Shown in pieces: positions 34,263 through 45,420 of a stretch of 64,000 bases of DNA. The notes under the pieces were generated by a model. It ran no database searches. It saw only the letters and a program-made list of their open reading frames with translations, and had not been told where the DNA came from. Both the position numbers and the translations under genes were made by a program. Source of the DNA: Reticulitermes speratus (lineage: Eukaryota; Arthropoda; Insecta; Blattodea; Rhinotermitidae). The stretch spans positions 19,231,711 to 19,295,710 of the forward strand of contig JAJKFL010000012.1 in assembly GCA_021186555.1 (NCBI GenBank), in the 5' to 3' direction. The number at the start of each line of letters is the position of its first letter. Position 1 is the first letter of the stretch.

Positions 34263-34652
34263 CAGTAAAGCACAAACTACAAATTCTGAAATTTTATATT
34301 TAGACAAAATAATAATCCTTAACACTTTAAACCCTAATGGTAACTATAGTTTGCATTCCATGCATTATAACTCGATTTTTTACTCATAACCATCAAATGC
34401 ACACAATTGTCATAGATTTCTTTCTTATTCAACCTTATACAATTTACATTCTCTGTCATATATGTAATAATTTTATAAATAACCAAATACTAAATATTTT
34501 GTATTTTTATATACGCCTACTTTTACAATTTAACTTTCAGTGTAACAGTTCTGTCCACTACACGTACACACTACACGGAGAATTTCCATCAGTTATACAT
34601 GTAATCAACACCAAAATATTAAGTAATTGTTTTATGCAACAACAATTGATGT
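34263..34652. other. unassigned
   Basis: AT-rich, no gene. The 112-codon frame at 34337-34675 has no domain and runs into the ribozyme-like motif. Confidence 0.5.
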
Positions 34653-34694
34653 ACTCCCTGGTGATGGACCAGTAAGGTCCGAAATAATAGGAGT
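34653..34694 (+). ncRNA. hammerhead ribozyme-like motif, variant core
   Basis: Stem I ACTCC pairs perfectly with GGAGT. The core is CTGGTGA (A6 changed to G), then one T, stem II GGACC / GGTCC with an AGTAA loop, GAAA, a TAA loop and cleavage triplet ATA. The fold is intact but a core base is wrong, so activity is doubtful. Confidence 0.5.
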
Positions 34695-36602
34695 GTAGTG
34701 TTTTAAATATATTATTCCGAATCTGTAACAATTGTGTGCTTTTTTTTTGTTTAAGAGTAACAAATCAAGATACTCTGCATTTTGCCCACGCATTATATTC
34801 AAGCGTTTGTTATGATTATCACAATAAATACGGATTATTCCATCGATCAGTCCTTATAATTGAGACCGACGACTGTTTTCTGTGAGGTACGAACCGAAGT
34901 TTTATGCGTAGTTCAGAAAAACAGTTTTTTTTTTCCTTCTGCTACGTACTTGCAACTGTCCACTCCCAGCATGCTACCTTCACTTCCTAAAGCTTCACCT
35001 TGTTTCCAGCCTACCTTTACCAGAAGGACGAGCGGACACTGTCTGGGAACCTTCAGAGCAGTGTATATTTTATTTTTCCTTCCTATAATAATAATAATAC
35101 ATGTGATGACTCTTACTGCAATCCCACTCTTGTTTCTTCTCTTCTGTCTCCCTGTCTGCAGGGTTTTCTCCGAGTAATTCGGTTTTTCCTTTTTAGTATC
35201 ATTCCAGCAATGCTCCATAATCGTATTCATCTTCATGCTGCTTGCTCCCATAAGAAACTTCAAAGAAAGCAACGCTCTTTCGGAAATAGGGAGTACTGTA
35301 AAGAAAGTACGTACAGATTTTAGTCTCTAAAAGTGTGTGGACTGTGGTGTTTCCGGGTCATGTCACAGTCTACTGTGCTAACGGATGCCAGTCTTTCGGA
35401 TAAAATCACGACGTCTCTCTTCAAGGTCGAAGTTTTAGATGTTGGTCAGACAAGCAGCGCATGGTTTAGGTGGCCTGTCAGAACCCCGGAAAGGGAGGGA
35501 GATAAAGAGAATGTCGCGATCCAAAGGGAGGGGGGCTTTCTATTCTGGGGGGGGGGGGGGGGTTGAAACCATTGCCCGGAGGCCGGCTATCCTGACTGAT
35601 GTATCTTCGTGGTTTCTGTCAGTTCCGCCGGGCAGGCAACTGCAGACGACAGTACCTCAAATTAATTCAGGACAGCTCCCTTCCACATCCTTGCCAATTC
35701 ATTATTCACTGATCATCCTAACATCCAACGATATTTGGATCTGTGCTGTAGTTTTAGACACTGATGCCTTCATTAACCATTGAAGGCACAGCAGCTACGG
35801 TATGTACCACGTGCCGTAACACTAAAAATCTCTGGACTTTAGATACATTTGTTTATGTGTTTTTATATAATTCAAAGAATAAAAATCATTTCTCTGAAAA
35901 GCGGTAACTGGTTTTTAATTGTAATGAAGGCGCGACATGTTTTCTGTGACGAAGGAACTTAATTTGTAAATATAATGAAATAACTTCAGGCGTCATATTA
36001 TCGTGTAAATAAATAACGAGCCCACCCCAGGCGCGGACACTGACAGCTCAGTTTAAATATTTAACTTTTTCGTACTCTCTTTTCTTGCAGCTTTATCCCC
36101 TTCCTGTTATTTTGTATCCCTTTTAGGTCCAGATATTTCCTCAACACTTTATTTAAAAATAAATCATCCTCCATTTCCCCTGAAGCCGACAGATTACGTT
36201 TTGTAATCTTCTTTTTCGTTTCGAATTATGTTTTAATCTTCATTTTTAGGAGGAAAGAAATGGAACATAAAGATTCACAGATAATGCAGTTTCTGATAGC
36301 TATTATTCTACTACTTATTTCGTATAGAATAAACCTTTTCCTTTCTCAAGGAGAACGACATAATTTATCACCCCAAGAAAGCAACAGTTAGGAAATCAGA
36401 ATGTGAAATTTCTTGATTTTTGAGATGGAATGAAGATAAAGTTCCAGAACTGAATGGCGATATTTATTATCTGAAGCTAGTCTGCTCTTAGTGTCATCTG
36501 GAACTGTAGTTTTGTCACTGTCATTCGCAAGTACCTCAGCTATACCTTGCCGTCTAATGATTTATTACACATTTTTACATAAAGAATGCATCAAGTGGCA
36601 AC
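34695..36602. other. unassigned, with a SINE-1 fragment and a G run
   Basis: At 35143-35222 GTTTTCTCCGAGTAATTCGG...TCATTCCAGCAATGCTCCAT is a short plus-strand SINE-1 fragment. A pure G run lies at 35549-35562. No gene; the 105-119 codon frames at 34860-35272 overlap on both strands. Confidence 0.5.
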
Positions 36603-36918
36603 TTTAAAAACCGTAAAGGTAAAAGTAAAATTGTGCCCATGTACGCCATGATGGCATATGAGGGAGTAGAAATATAGTTGCGTTCATTCTTATCTTCAGC
36701 ATGGGAGGTGAATGGTCAACTTCAAGCTTCTGCCGCTTTACCCACATACCAATAGCTTCCGATAATAATTTAATATGAGGCTGGGTGGATTCCCTAACCC
36801 CTCTGGGCGCTTTATATAAGAGAAAAGTCTTTGCCTCTACTGGGAATCAAACTAAGTTTCATAGGTCGTCCAGCCCGTAACCTTGTTACTGTACTGACTG
36901 AGCTATTCCGGTTCTGCC
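36603..36918 (-). mobile_element. SINE-3, diverged
   Basis: Minus strand: 3' end at GTAAAGGTAAAAGTAAAATTG, then CATTCTTATCTTCAGCATGG, GCTTCTGCCGCTTTACCC and AGGCTGGGTGGATTCC. The head GGGAATCAAACTAAG (B box) to CTGACTGAGCTATTCC (A box) is in reverse. Confidence 0.75.
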
Positions 36919-36954
36919 GTTCTTATTTCATATTATGGAGTGAGGTTTGACTTA

Positions 36955-37223
36955 GGCCGTGCCGTGGCTCAGGTGGTTAGTCGCCGACCTCTCACCGCGG
37001 AGCCCCGGGTTCGATCCCGGGTCAGTCCATGTGGGATTTGTGGCACTGGGACAGGTTTCTCCCCGAGTACTTCGGTTTTCCCCTATCAATTTCATTCCAC
37101 CGGTGCTCCATTACAATGGAAAAACGAAACAACTAATTATCTTCATCACAGGGTTGCACAATAAGCCTCAAGGCTGCGGTGCGTTCGTAGCATCTGCTGC
37201 GGGGCCCTTCAATTAAAAAAAAA
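36955..37223 (+). mobile_element. SINE-1, full length
   Basis: A box TGGCTCAGGTGG and B box GGTTCGATCCCGGG, body complete to CTGCTGCGGGGCCCTTC and an A run. Target duplication GAGGTTTGACTTA (36942-36954) versus GAGGTTGACTTA (37224-37235), one base lost. Confidence 0.93.
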
Positions 37224-37235
37224 GAGGTTGACTTA

Positions 37236-38482
37236 AGAAGAAGTGCTTTTAAACGACGATATAACCAGGTGGTGTTTAACTTTCGATCACGTTGAGATGA
37301 TTTTTATGTCACTCCGTGTCGGATCACTTCGCACTTTTGTTTGTTTAACGGAATTCTCAGCATGTGTTTACGTAACGTTGAAGATTATTTTAGATTATTG
37401 TGACCGGCAAATTTTCAAGGATTTGAAAGGAGGAGATTGTGACCTTTGTTTGGAGGGAATTAGGAAAATCATGAATAACTTGACGTTGCTCACCCGCGAA
37501 TTACGAATCGAGTCCGGAAGTGTCACAGTACAAATAAGTAATTCTAACCATTGCAATGTGACGTTCGTTGTCGTCGATATGCCGCGTAGGGCGATACATT
37601 TATATTGTTCATTGCTTGTAGCTTATTTAGCAACGTAAGCTTGTTATAGTTTACCAACTGCCTCTTGTCACGATATCACGATGAATAATTATATACCTTA
37701 GAACTTTTTCCAAATCCATCTTCGTTAAGAGACTATTTCTGAAAGATATGTGCTGCTTTGAGTATTCATAGGTTACGCATTCCTAGTTATAAATCAGTTA
37801 TGAAACTAAAGGCAAGTTGTAAACGTAGCGCATTGTCTGCTTTCTATTTCGAATCTTATTTCCAACTTTCTCAGAAGTTTTAAATTCGGTCGTTGCGGTA
37901 CAACTTTCCATTTTCCCCGCTGAAGTAGTGAAATAACTTTTCATGTATTTTGTTTGCTGATAAGATTCATGTGTTCCCCATCTCCTGCAGAGACACAACA
38001 CTGCCAACTTGCGTTGCATGAAGTTACCATCGGCTTGTAACATACAAGGTTTTAAACTTTCGTTCTTATTTTATGTCAGAAGTTAAAAATAATAATATTT
38101 GACCTATGATGGAGAAAGTAAGAGGAGTATGGGGACAGTTGCGTACAGGGAGTTCATAATTTGTAGTCTGTATAAAATAGTATTAGGATGAGTAAATAAA
38201 GGAGATAGAAATGCGTGAGAATGCACGCACAAATGAGAACACACCCAGGTTTTGTTAGAAACGTTGATGGTCAGACATAATTTGTAACATACAGACGTGG
38301 ATACAAAGATAATATTAAAAGCTATTTTAAATTAAAGAAAACGGTAAGAGTTATTCTTCCTTTAACAGTCAAGAACACACGCGTGTCAAAACGGAAAAAG
38401 AAAAGTAAGACTCAAAGTAGAGCAACTGAAATAAATCATGCTTCACTTCATGTAGAGAGTGACTGTTCTTTGAGCACTGTAT
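37236..38482. other. unassigned, one 131-codon frame
   Basis: The plus frame at 37243-37638 is 131 codons. It has no recognised domain, no signal peptide and no splice context. I treat it as chance until a homologue is found. The rest is AT-rich. Confidence 0.4.
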
Positions 38483-38580
38483 TGAAACTTTGGGTTCCAT
38501 AAAAGGTGGAGAATTTGTTGAGTAGCCGAGGGATCGTTGGTTTTTCGGAAGGACTCTGTTGCATGGAGTTAATGAGTTAG
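38483..38580 (+). mobile_element. nLTR-A 3' UTR fragment
   Basis: GGGTTCCATAAAAGGTGGAG, then TTGAGTAGCCGAGGGATCG, GGAAGGACTCTGTTGCATGG and AGTTAATGAGTTAG. UTR only, moderately diverged. Confidence 0.75.
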
Positions 38581-38635
38581 GTAATTAAAAGTAATGCATT
38601 TCTGATTTGTTGCTTCGCTTTGAAAACAGAAGTTT

Positions 38636-39032
38636 TTTTTTAAGTCGTCCTCTTCTACCTACTCCGGTTTCCCGTTTCAGTGTCGAGGTTTAGAATTTCT
38701 TTTCATCACACTGAGTGACACACCACAGTCAGTAGGACTCCTCTGGACGAGGATCGGCTCGTCGCAGAGGCCTCTACCTGACAACAACACACAACACTCA
38801 CAAGAGACAAAAATCCATGCCCCCGGTGGGATTTTTTTTTTTTTTTTACTGGATTTTCCCCTTTGATCCATTTGTACTGTTGAAGTCCTTTTTTCCTGCA
38901 TGTCACCGTTATGTTTCATGCTGTTGTCCATACATCTAACACAACACAAACATCCATGCCCCCGGTGGGATTCGAACTCACGATCCTAGTAAGCGAGCGG
39001 CCGAAGACCCACGCCTTAGACCGCACGGCCAC
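38636..39032 (-). mobile_element. chimeric SINE-2 with foreign 3' tail and a nested insert
   Basis: Minus-strand SINE-2 head and middle (39032 down to about 38700). Instead of the usual CGAGGCTTCACGATCAC...GGCTGTCGAGCC end it finishes in about 60 bp of unrelated sequence (AAACCTCGACACTG...GAAGAGGACGACTT) and an A run. A 14-bp target duplication GAAAACAGAAGTTT (38622-38635, 39033-39046) shows that head and foreign tail moved as one unit. A 118-bp piece is inserted in the middle. Confidence 0.8.
38834..38951 (-). mobile_element. poly(A)-ended insert of unknown origin inside SINE-2
   Basis: Minus strand: GTTAGATGTATGGACAACAG...GGGGAAAATCCAGT then about 15 A. It is bordered by a 21-bp duplication of SINE-2 sequence, ATCCATGCCCCCGGTGGGAT plus T (38813-38833, 38952-38972). 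The target duplication and A tail mean reverse transcription of some RNA. A frame through it reads CVRCMDNSMKHNGDMQEKRT, which I do not recognise. It could be the 3' end of a processed mRNA or of a small RNA. Confidence 0.8.
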
Positions 39033-39046
39033 GAAAACAGAAGTTT

Positions 39047-39771
39047 AAAACGTAATAATCGTACAACTGTGCCTTTTCCATGAAAGTGCAAATAAAAGAA
39101 GCGCCATTGTATAAAACGATTATAAACGATTTTGATCAAATTTTCTTCGGTTACGTGTAGTGTTACCCAAATAAGAAACAATATGGCGGCCAGCAGTTGT
39201 ACTTTTATAGGCTCTTTTTACAGTATTTATAAATTTAATGCACGGCGAGAAGTCTTTCCTGCATCAAAGTTTATTGTATTCAAAACTGCTCAATGTGTTT
39301 GGAAGAGATTTGGTACTGTATTAAAATTTCAAATCGAATTTAATTTTTATACATGCTGTTCCATGATAATCCTTACGTTGATTTAAATAAAGCCAAAACT
39401 AAGAATTACGTTACCGGTACGTGTCAAGACCGTTGTCACGCACAAATGTGTAATATAAAAACGTATGGATCTTACCAAATCTGCCGGCTGACTTAACACT
39501 GAAAGCATTTCTCGGTATGGAAGATGCATAACAAAATACAAAGGAAGCTGATAGTAACAGGTGTGTAAGATTGCGCGAATTGTGATTTTGTATCGCGAAA
39601 TTAGTGTTGTAACACTGCCATATCTTAATAAATTATGAAGGACATTTAGATATGCAAAATATCGAGGAAAGTCTCTAGACAACAGGCCTAGGTACAAACC
39701 AGTGACTTGAAATGTCCAAGGTCTTATTGGCCCTTTGTCCAAAGAATTTCACACTGTTTAATTTCACTGAA

Positions 39772-39775
<4 letters not shown>
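39047..39775. other. unassigned
   Basis: AATATGGCGGCCAGC at about 39180. A 119-codon minus frame at 39383-39742 has no domain. Confidence 0.5.

Positions 39776-39808
<33 letters not shown>
39776..39808. repeat. (AT)n microsatellite
   Basis: Uninterrupted AT run next to the long inverted repeat. Confidence 0.9.
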
Positions 39809-39812
<4 letters not shown>

Positions 39813-40336
39813 AAAAAAGATGTCACCGCCACATCAATGAATAACACTCATGCTTGCCACAATCACGACATGTAATTTCTCTCTAGAGCAGAAACTTTTA
39901 ATTTGTTTCGGTTTAATTTAGCGGGGTTTTTTTTACAGCCAAGGTATTTTTTAACTGCTTTATATGGTACTTATTTTCATGCGAAACGTCCTTTCGTAGG
40001 TTATGAAGACATTTGTAGATAAGAACTCTTCATTTGTGTAGTTTAAAACCTACAAGAATATATATATATATATATTCTAGCTCCACGTGGAAAATATTTA
40101 GATTTTAATCTGTACAAATGAACAATTCTTATCTACAAATGTCTTCATAACCTACGAAAGGACATTTCGCACAAAAGGAATACAAGCTAGTGAAGTTTAA
40201 AAAATACGTTAACCGTAAAATACCCCCTAGAAATTTAAATCGGAACAAATTAAAAGTGTCTGCGCTAGAGACAAATGAGATGTCGTGATTGTGGTAAGCC
40301 TGAGTGTTATTCATCGACGTGGTGGAGGCATCTTCT
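39808..40336. repeat. long imperfect inverted repeat, arms about 240 bp
   Basis: Left arm GATGTCACCGCCACATC...CAATCACGACATGTAATTTC...TTATGAAGACATTTGTAGAT (39817-40055). Right arm ATCTACAAATGTCTTCATAA...GATGTCGTGATTGTGGTAAG...GACGTGGTGGAGGCATC (40097-40333) in reverse. The centre holds an (AT)n run at 40062-40074. Arms differ by roughly 15-20% plus small indels, so it is old. No ribozyme core and no transposase. It is a foldback element or an inverted duplication. Confidence 0.88.
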
Positions 40337-41097
40337 TGTTAATATCACGGCTGGTGCTCACAGCGTACATTGAGATGCTACGATAATTTATTAGTCCAAT
40401 TAAACATTGTTCACCTCGCTGGCGTTCCCTTGCACTGCTTGCTTCTTTCGGCCGCCTACGTAAAACCAGTTGCAGATTTATACACGTAGTCTGTGGCATC
40501 TGATATAATTGTTTCTTTTTATATGTGATGGCCGTATAGCTGTTATTGTGGTTATATCCCTGCGACCGTACAGAATGGCTTTCTCATTTGCTGTAGCAAA
40601 TGTTGATTACATGGCGCTGGAGCTGTGGGCGAACCTCATAAGATACGACCAACGACGGAAGACGAATGCGATCCTATCTCACCAAATAAAAAGCCCATCA
40701 TGGTCCATGCTTTTCTCCATACATAGGGGGAGCATGCGCAAGAGAGTTCGAAGTATGAGAACATTAGGTTATCGACGCCTTTGCAGAAACAGGCGCTTCG
40801 GAATGTAGAAGCTTCGCGTCGAAACTGTTCCAAAATGAAATAGAAAAGCTGAAGTCATAACAAGCTTCTAAATGCACACATATTTGAACGTTTCTGGTCG
40901 AGTATCTCTCTTAATACCTTACAGAGCATACAGTCCAGAGAGGTTGAGAGCAGCTTTGTCTTTCGCTGTCCAACAACATGTGTTTTGAGAGTATACTTAG
41001 CCCGAGGAAGGGAAACCAATCCTATCGTGGAAAAGTAGTTTTGCGAATTTTGTAATTTGTTTTATTTCTTTACGCAAGGCGATATTCAAAATCCGTG
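40337..41097. other. unassigned
   Basis: No gene. The 99-codon frame at 40509-40808 overlaps a minus frame and has no domain. Confidence 0.5.
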
Positions 41098-41395
41098 AAG
41101 TAAGAAAGATAAAATGTACAGTTTCCCCTGTCCACACCATAAAGGCGTGTATGGGGAGTAGGGGTATAACTCCACTCATTCTTAACCTTGGTACTAGGTG
41201 GAAGTGAGTGGTCAACTTCACTCCCCGGCCGCTTTACCCCCGAGTAAGAACCCGGTACTTATTGTATAGGAGGCTGACTGGACCTCACAGCCGGTCTGGA
41301 CGTTTTGAAGACGAGACCATCTCTTGCTCCTGGCGGGATTCGAACCCCAGACCATCCAGCCCGTAGCTAGTCGCTCTATCCGCGAAGTATATAAC
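41098..41395 (-). mobile_element. SINE-3, full length
   Basis: Minus strand: CACTCATTCTTAACCTTGGT, GGCCGCTTTACCCCCG, AGCCGGTCTGGACGTTTTG, GGCGGGATTCGAACCCCAG (B box reversed), CGTAGCTAGTCGCTCTATCC (A box side). Confidence 0.85.
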
Positions 41396-42600
41396 ACCAA
41401 TTAAAGTACACTGGTTACGTTAGTTGTCTGTAAAGAATAACAGTTATGGGAAACTGATGTAAACTGATGTTAATATGGTGTTTTATTTTTCTCCAAGTTT
41501 AGTGTTCGTAACAGTTTTATCTCCAAAAAATATTTCGTGAGTCACGTTTAATATTTATGTAAAGTTTCCGTTATTAACATTTCCGAATATCAAACGTTTT
41601 GCAGATAGGTTTAGCGCTAATCGAGTTGGTAGACTTGCGGACAGACAGGCAGACAGACAGATAGACAGACATGGCGAAGCTAATATGTGTTTTGTTTGCT
41701 GCTTTTCGTAGCACACGCGCAAAATATCCATCGACAACTTTTACCTACTTCGGCGTGAAAGTCGCGTTTCACGGCGGCCATGTTATTACCTTATGTTACG
41801 GGGATGACGTAACAATGTCCTGATAGTAATGCTTGCATTTGACAGTGATATTAAAATCAATCTGGAAGAAAAAAAATTTGGTCTTGATTAAAGTGACACA
41901 GTTTATGGTCAACTGTTGCGAAATTGTGAACATCATAAAGATATTTCGCGTTTCATAAAAGCGTGAAATTTCATGACCAGCTGTATAACTATCAAATTCT
42001 CTACAATTTTCTATACTATGTAGCTGTTTAGTGTATCGTGTGGTTATTTCATAGAACGTACGTTGGATTGTAAACACTGTTTTACTGGAAACACGGCTGT
42101 TTCCCTTTTGACAAGTTTTAATTACAATTTGAGCAGAGTGCAACACCGAAATGTGATTTAAACGCAGTTCTAGCAGCTTTCTTTACATCAGTCGTTTCAT
42201 TTTCGTCATATCTCATCTCGGAGTGTTGGTGCTCGCATGTTGTAACATGCAAAGACCCACGCCTTTTATTCATCAATGCCCTGAGTTATGTTCTGTTTTG
42301 TAAATAAGTTAATAAATCTCGCACAAGCGAGCACACGTCATCTCACTGTCCAGGTAACTGGTCGGTGACTGCTCTGCAGCTTGCTGGTAAATCAACAATT
42401 TGTCTCTGAAACCCCCTACTTCTCTCTTTCCGGCCCATTGTCTTACCGTCTAAATTACGTAGCGATTTAACAACAGGAACTTATGGTCTTCTTGGATTTT
42501 CCAACTGTGTTTAGGAAAAGGTGCCTGGGGTTGTAACTGTGTAAATTAGTACGGTTAATAGACTACCGGCTGCGTGACAGAGATTCTAGAGCATAAACTT
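41396..42600. other. unassigned
   Basis: ACAGACAGGCAGACAGACAG-type run at 41640-41672. CACGGCGGCCATGTTATT at about 41770 is a reversed ATGGCGGC-like motif. No gene. Confidence 0.5.
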
Positions 42601-42830
42601 CTTTTCCACAGCGCGCATACTGGCTCGTGGACCCATCCGACGTATTTCCAGTGACTACTGCGGACTCTTACTCCAGGGTAAAGCAGCCTGGGCATAAAGT
42701 AGACCATTCATCACCTTCGGATGCCGAGGTTATGAATGCTTTGGAGCTCTACCTCCATTCTTCCATACATTTTCATGGCGTGTTTCTTCACTATGGAAAG
42801 AGACAACTTGTCTTTTACCTTTAAATTTAT
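42601..42830 (+). mobile_element. SINE-3, diverged
   Basis: CTCCAGGGTAAAGCAGCCTG, ATGCCGAGGTTATGAATGC and GGAGCTCTACCTCCATTC follow the SINE-3 body. The head is unclear. Confidence 0.55.
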
Positions 42831-43619
42831 AGGAGCAGTGAAAGAAGAAGCTGATTAAGTCACTACTGCCTGTGAGTTGTCTTCGGGAGGTGCCCGGTTT
42901 GAAACCCTGAAGTGCCATTGATATTCTGATTGAGATTTTTCTTTATTTTATTCAGGTCCTTCAGACAAAGGTAGTGATAGTGCCTTAAATAGGACAGAGG
43001 CTCTGCCTTCCGATTCCTTACCAATTTGTTACTCACTGTCATCCAGTCGTTCGAAGATACGGTGTTTATGTTACTGACAGCATCGTCAAATAAACTGGAG
43101 AAATATAGGAGCAATGAGTGATAGGCCAAGCGGCTGGCTACGGAATGCACGATCAAGAAGTAAATCTCGGCAGTGTACACTGTGCTGCTTCTCTATTGTG
43201 ACCACTGAAATGCGCATAAAAGAAAGGAAAGTGACAGTAGTGGGAGTAAAGGTGAGACAGCCCAGATACCAGCAGCGGACGAAAGTCAGTGTACAACGTA
43301 ACACTTGTGAAACAGCGGTTAAATGCAGCGATATTGACCAGGGGACGAATAGCAGGCTCAGCTTGTGACTCCACCAACCTGTGACAGTGGAGTCAACCAG
43401 GTTTACAGCGCAGCAAGTATCTAGCGGAACCATAAAATAACAGGACTGTAGTTATGCTGCCACTGTGCTGTGGGTAGAAAGGGTAGTTTTGCAAACACGT
43501 TTTTTGTTTTCTCTTATAGAATATTGTCAGAATGTTTGCTTAACGCGTGCTTAATTAAGCACTTCAAAATTAAATTGTATGGGAGCGTGGAGTTACAAGT
43601 TCAAGCGTGGTTAACGTCG
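42831..43619. other. unassigned
   Basis: GTGCCCGGTTTGAAACCC at about 42890 may be a SINE B box. Frames on both strands at 43086-43433 shadow each other. No gene is recognised. Confidence 0.45.
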
Positions 43620-43965
43620 GCCGTGCATGGAGGTGTGTAAACGAGGGCCATTTCACATTCGCAGAAAGCATTCCTGTTTACACTGGATAAGAGACTGGGT
43701 GTGCCCAAAGTCGGTCTGGGTTCTGTGGAGATGAGAAAAATCTCTTCCCCTCCCGAGAATCGAATTTGGATTCCCAACATTCTAACCCGTGCCCTGGTTA
43801 AAACTTCTTATTTTTATGCCCTTGAAACATATGGTGACGGAGGTATATTTACTCGCGGCACTACGTGGAGGTGATTGTTCAACTCTACTCCTGTGAAGGA
43901 AACCCATGAAGCCCATTGAGTAGGAAACTGGATAGGCCGCAGGTCCAGTCTGGACCCAGCTGCAA
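43620..43965 (-). mobile_element. two worn SINE-3 copies in tandem
   Basis: First (43620-43800): GAGAATCGAATTTGGATTC (B box reversed), AAAGTCGGTCTGGGTTCTG. Second (43805-43965): CACTACGTGGAGGTGATTG, ACTGGATAGGCCGC, CAGTCTGGACCC. Both are well below the identity of the 15165 copy. Confidence 0.5.
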
Positions 43966-44244
43966 GCTGACTATGTGTGTTTTCGTCGCCTATCTTTCAG
44001 CTTATTCACTGCGTCAATTGAGGTATCCCGATAAGGTGTTTATACAGTGTATCGTAATGTTTTACTGCTCGCTCGCTGCCGTTACATTGACAGTTCTCGT
44101 ACCGACACAGATCACGCAATTCGCTCGTGATTGGAATGGCACGCTGCACACTGCTGTGCTGTTGATATTACACTTGTCCCTCTTCCCTGTCATGCCACGG
44201 TACAACGGCCGCACTGGGCTTTCCAGCTTGGTCTCTGGGGTACA

Positions 44245-44420
44245 TTTCCACTGACCACAGTGGCCGTGCGGTCAGCGACAAATGCTCGTTTTGATTGTTC
44301 CAGCACTGGGGTTACAGGTTCAAATCTCACTCGGGGGGATGCTTGATTTTCCTCGTTTCTCTGTGCCGTGAAATAGCAGAAAGACAGGAGGGAAATCACA
44401 GATGAAGTGAATTGCATGGC
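44245..44420 (+). mobile_element. tRNA-derived SINE, unnamed family
   Basis: AGTGGCCGTGCGGTCAGCGA as the A-box region and GGTTCAAATCTCACTC as the B box. The body GATTTTCCTCGTTTCTCTG is unlike SINE-1 to SINE-4. Confidence 0.45.
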
Positions 44421-45420
44421 ACAGATATGCTGCCTTCTCTTTCTTGACCGTTGTCTTATTCAGTGTTTACGAACATGTTTCAATAGAGATGGACTTCTGA
44501 AGCTATCAATCATCTTTAGACATTTGGTGTTATTCTTTAGACAGCGCTTCAACCCATTATAAGGAAACACGGACACAGACAAACTGCAGACATATAAGCA
44601 TGGCCCGGGTGAAAATAGAACCCAAGGTTCCAGGGGTGGTGTAAGGCTGTTGTCGACGTAGCCAACACGGCCACTGTGGTCGCCGTTGTTCCATTTGGGG
44701 GCAGACACTGATTCTCGGTGAAACATGCTGTTCATATCAGGTAAGGGGTGAAAGACTCCGAGAGCCGGCCTGGAAGTGTCCCTGATTCTGCCGGATGTGG
44801 AACCCCCTGTCATCCACCTTTGTAGCCAGTAAGTTAACCAAGCGAGCTATCGCTGCTCCCGAAAAGCAATGTCAGCATTATGAAAACATTTTGTGCCATT
44901 TTAAGGGGAAGACAAGAACGCAGTTTGTGGTAAAGTGTAGGAATTCTTTTTTACTCGCCCTTTCGCGAGTTACCATCTCATGGGTCCATAGAATGAAAAA
45001 AAAAAACTAAGTATATATCTCGCGCGATAGCCATGTTCACTTTATACACACACGTATCTGTTATGGTGTAGGCCTAATAACTTACATATATGGCATCCGA
45101 CAAGCTCCATTGGCAGGTCCTATGACTTTCGTGCCTTTAGAGCACAGTGCTGAATAGAGCATATAAGCAAACTTGTTTGTTTTCACGACCTTCCTGCCTA
45201 GTGCCGGAATAATCGGACAGTTTTATTTTTTTTCTTCGAAAGTTATAAAAAACGAGCAACATAATTTTTGCTGCGTTTAAAAAAAATAGTTGGAATATTT
45301 GCGCTGAGAGGTACTTTTACGGGCGTTGGTGAAAATGGGTCGTATTGCTCAAACGTCATGGTGAGGAAAACCGGCTGTCTTCCGTAGATTTTCACACAGT
45401 TCAACCAATTGGTGCTATAG
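44421..45420. other. unassigned, with worn tRNA-like heads
   Basis: On the minus strand, AGTGGCCGTGTTGGCTACG at about 44675 and ATAGCTCGCTTGGTTAAC at about 44845 resemble A boxes, each with a weak B box. Probably old SINEs. No gene. Confidence 0.4.

Noticed and set aside
37243-37638. 131-codon gene
   Set aside because: No domain, no homologue recognised and no splice signals; this length is expected by chance in 64 kb.
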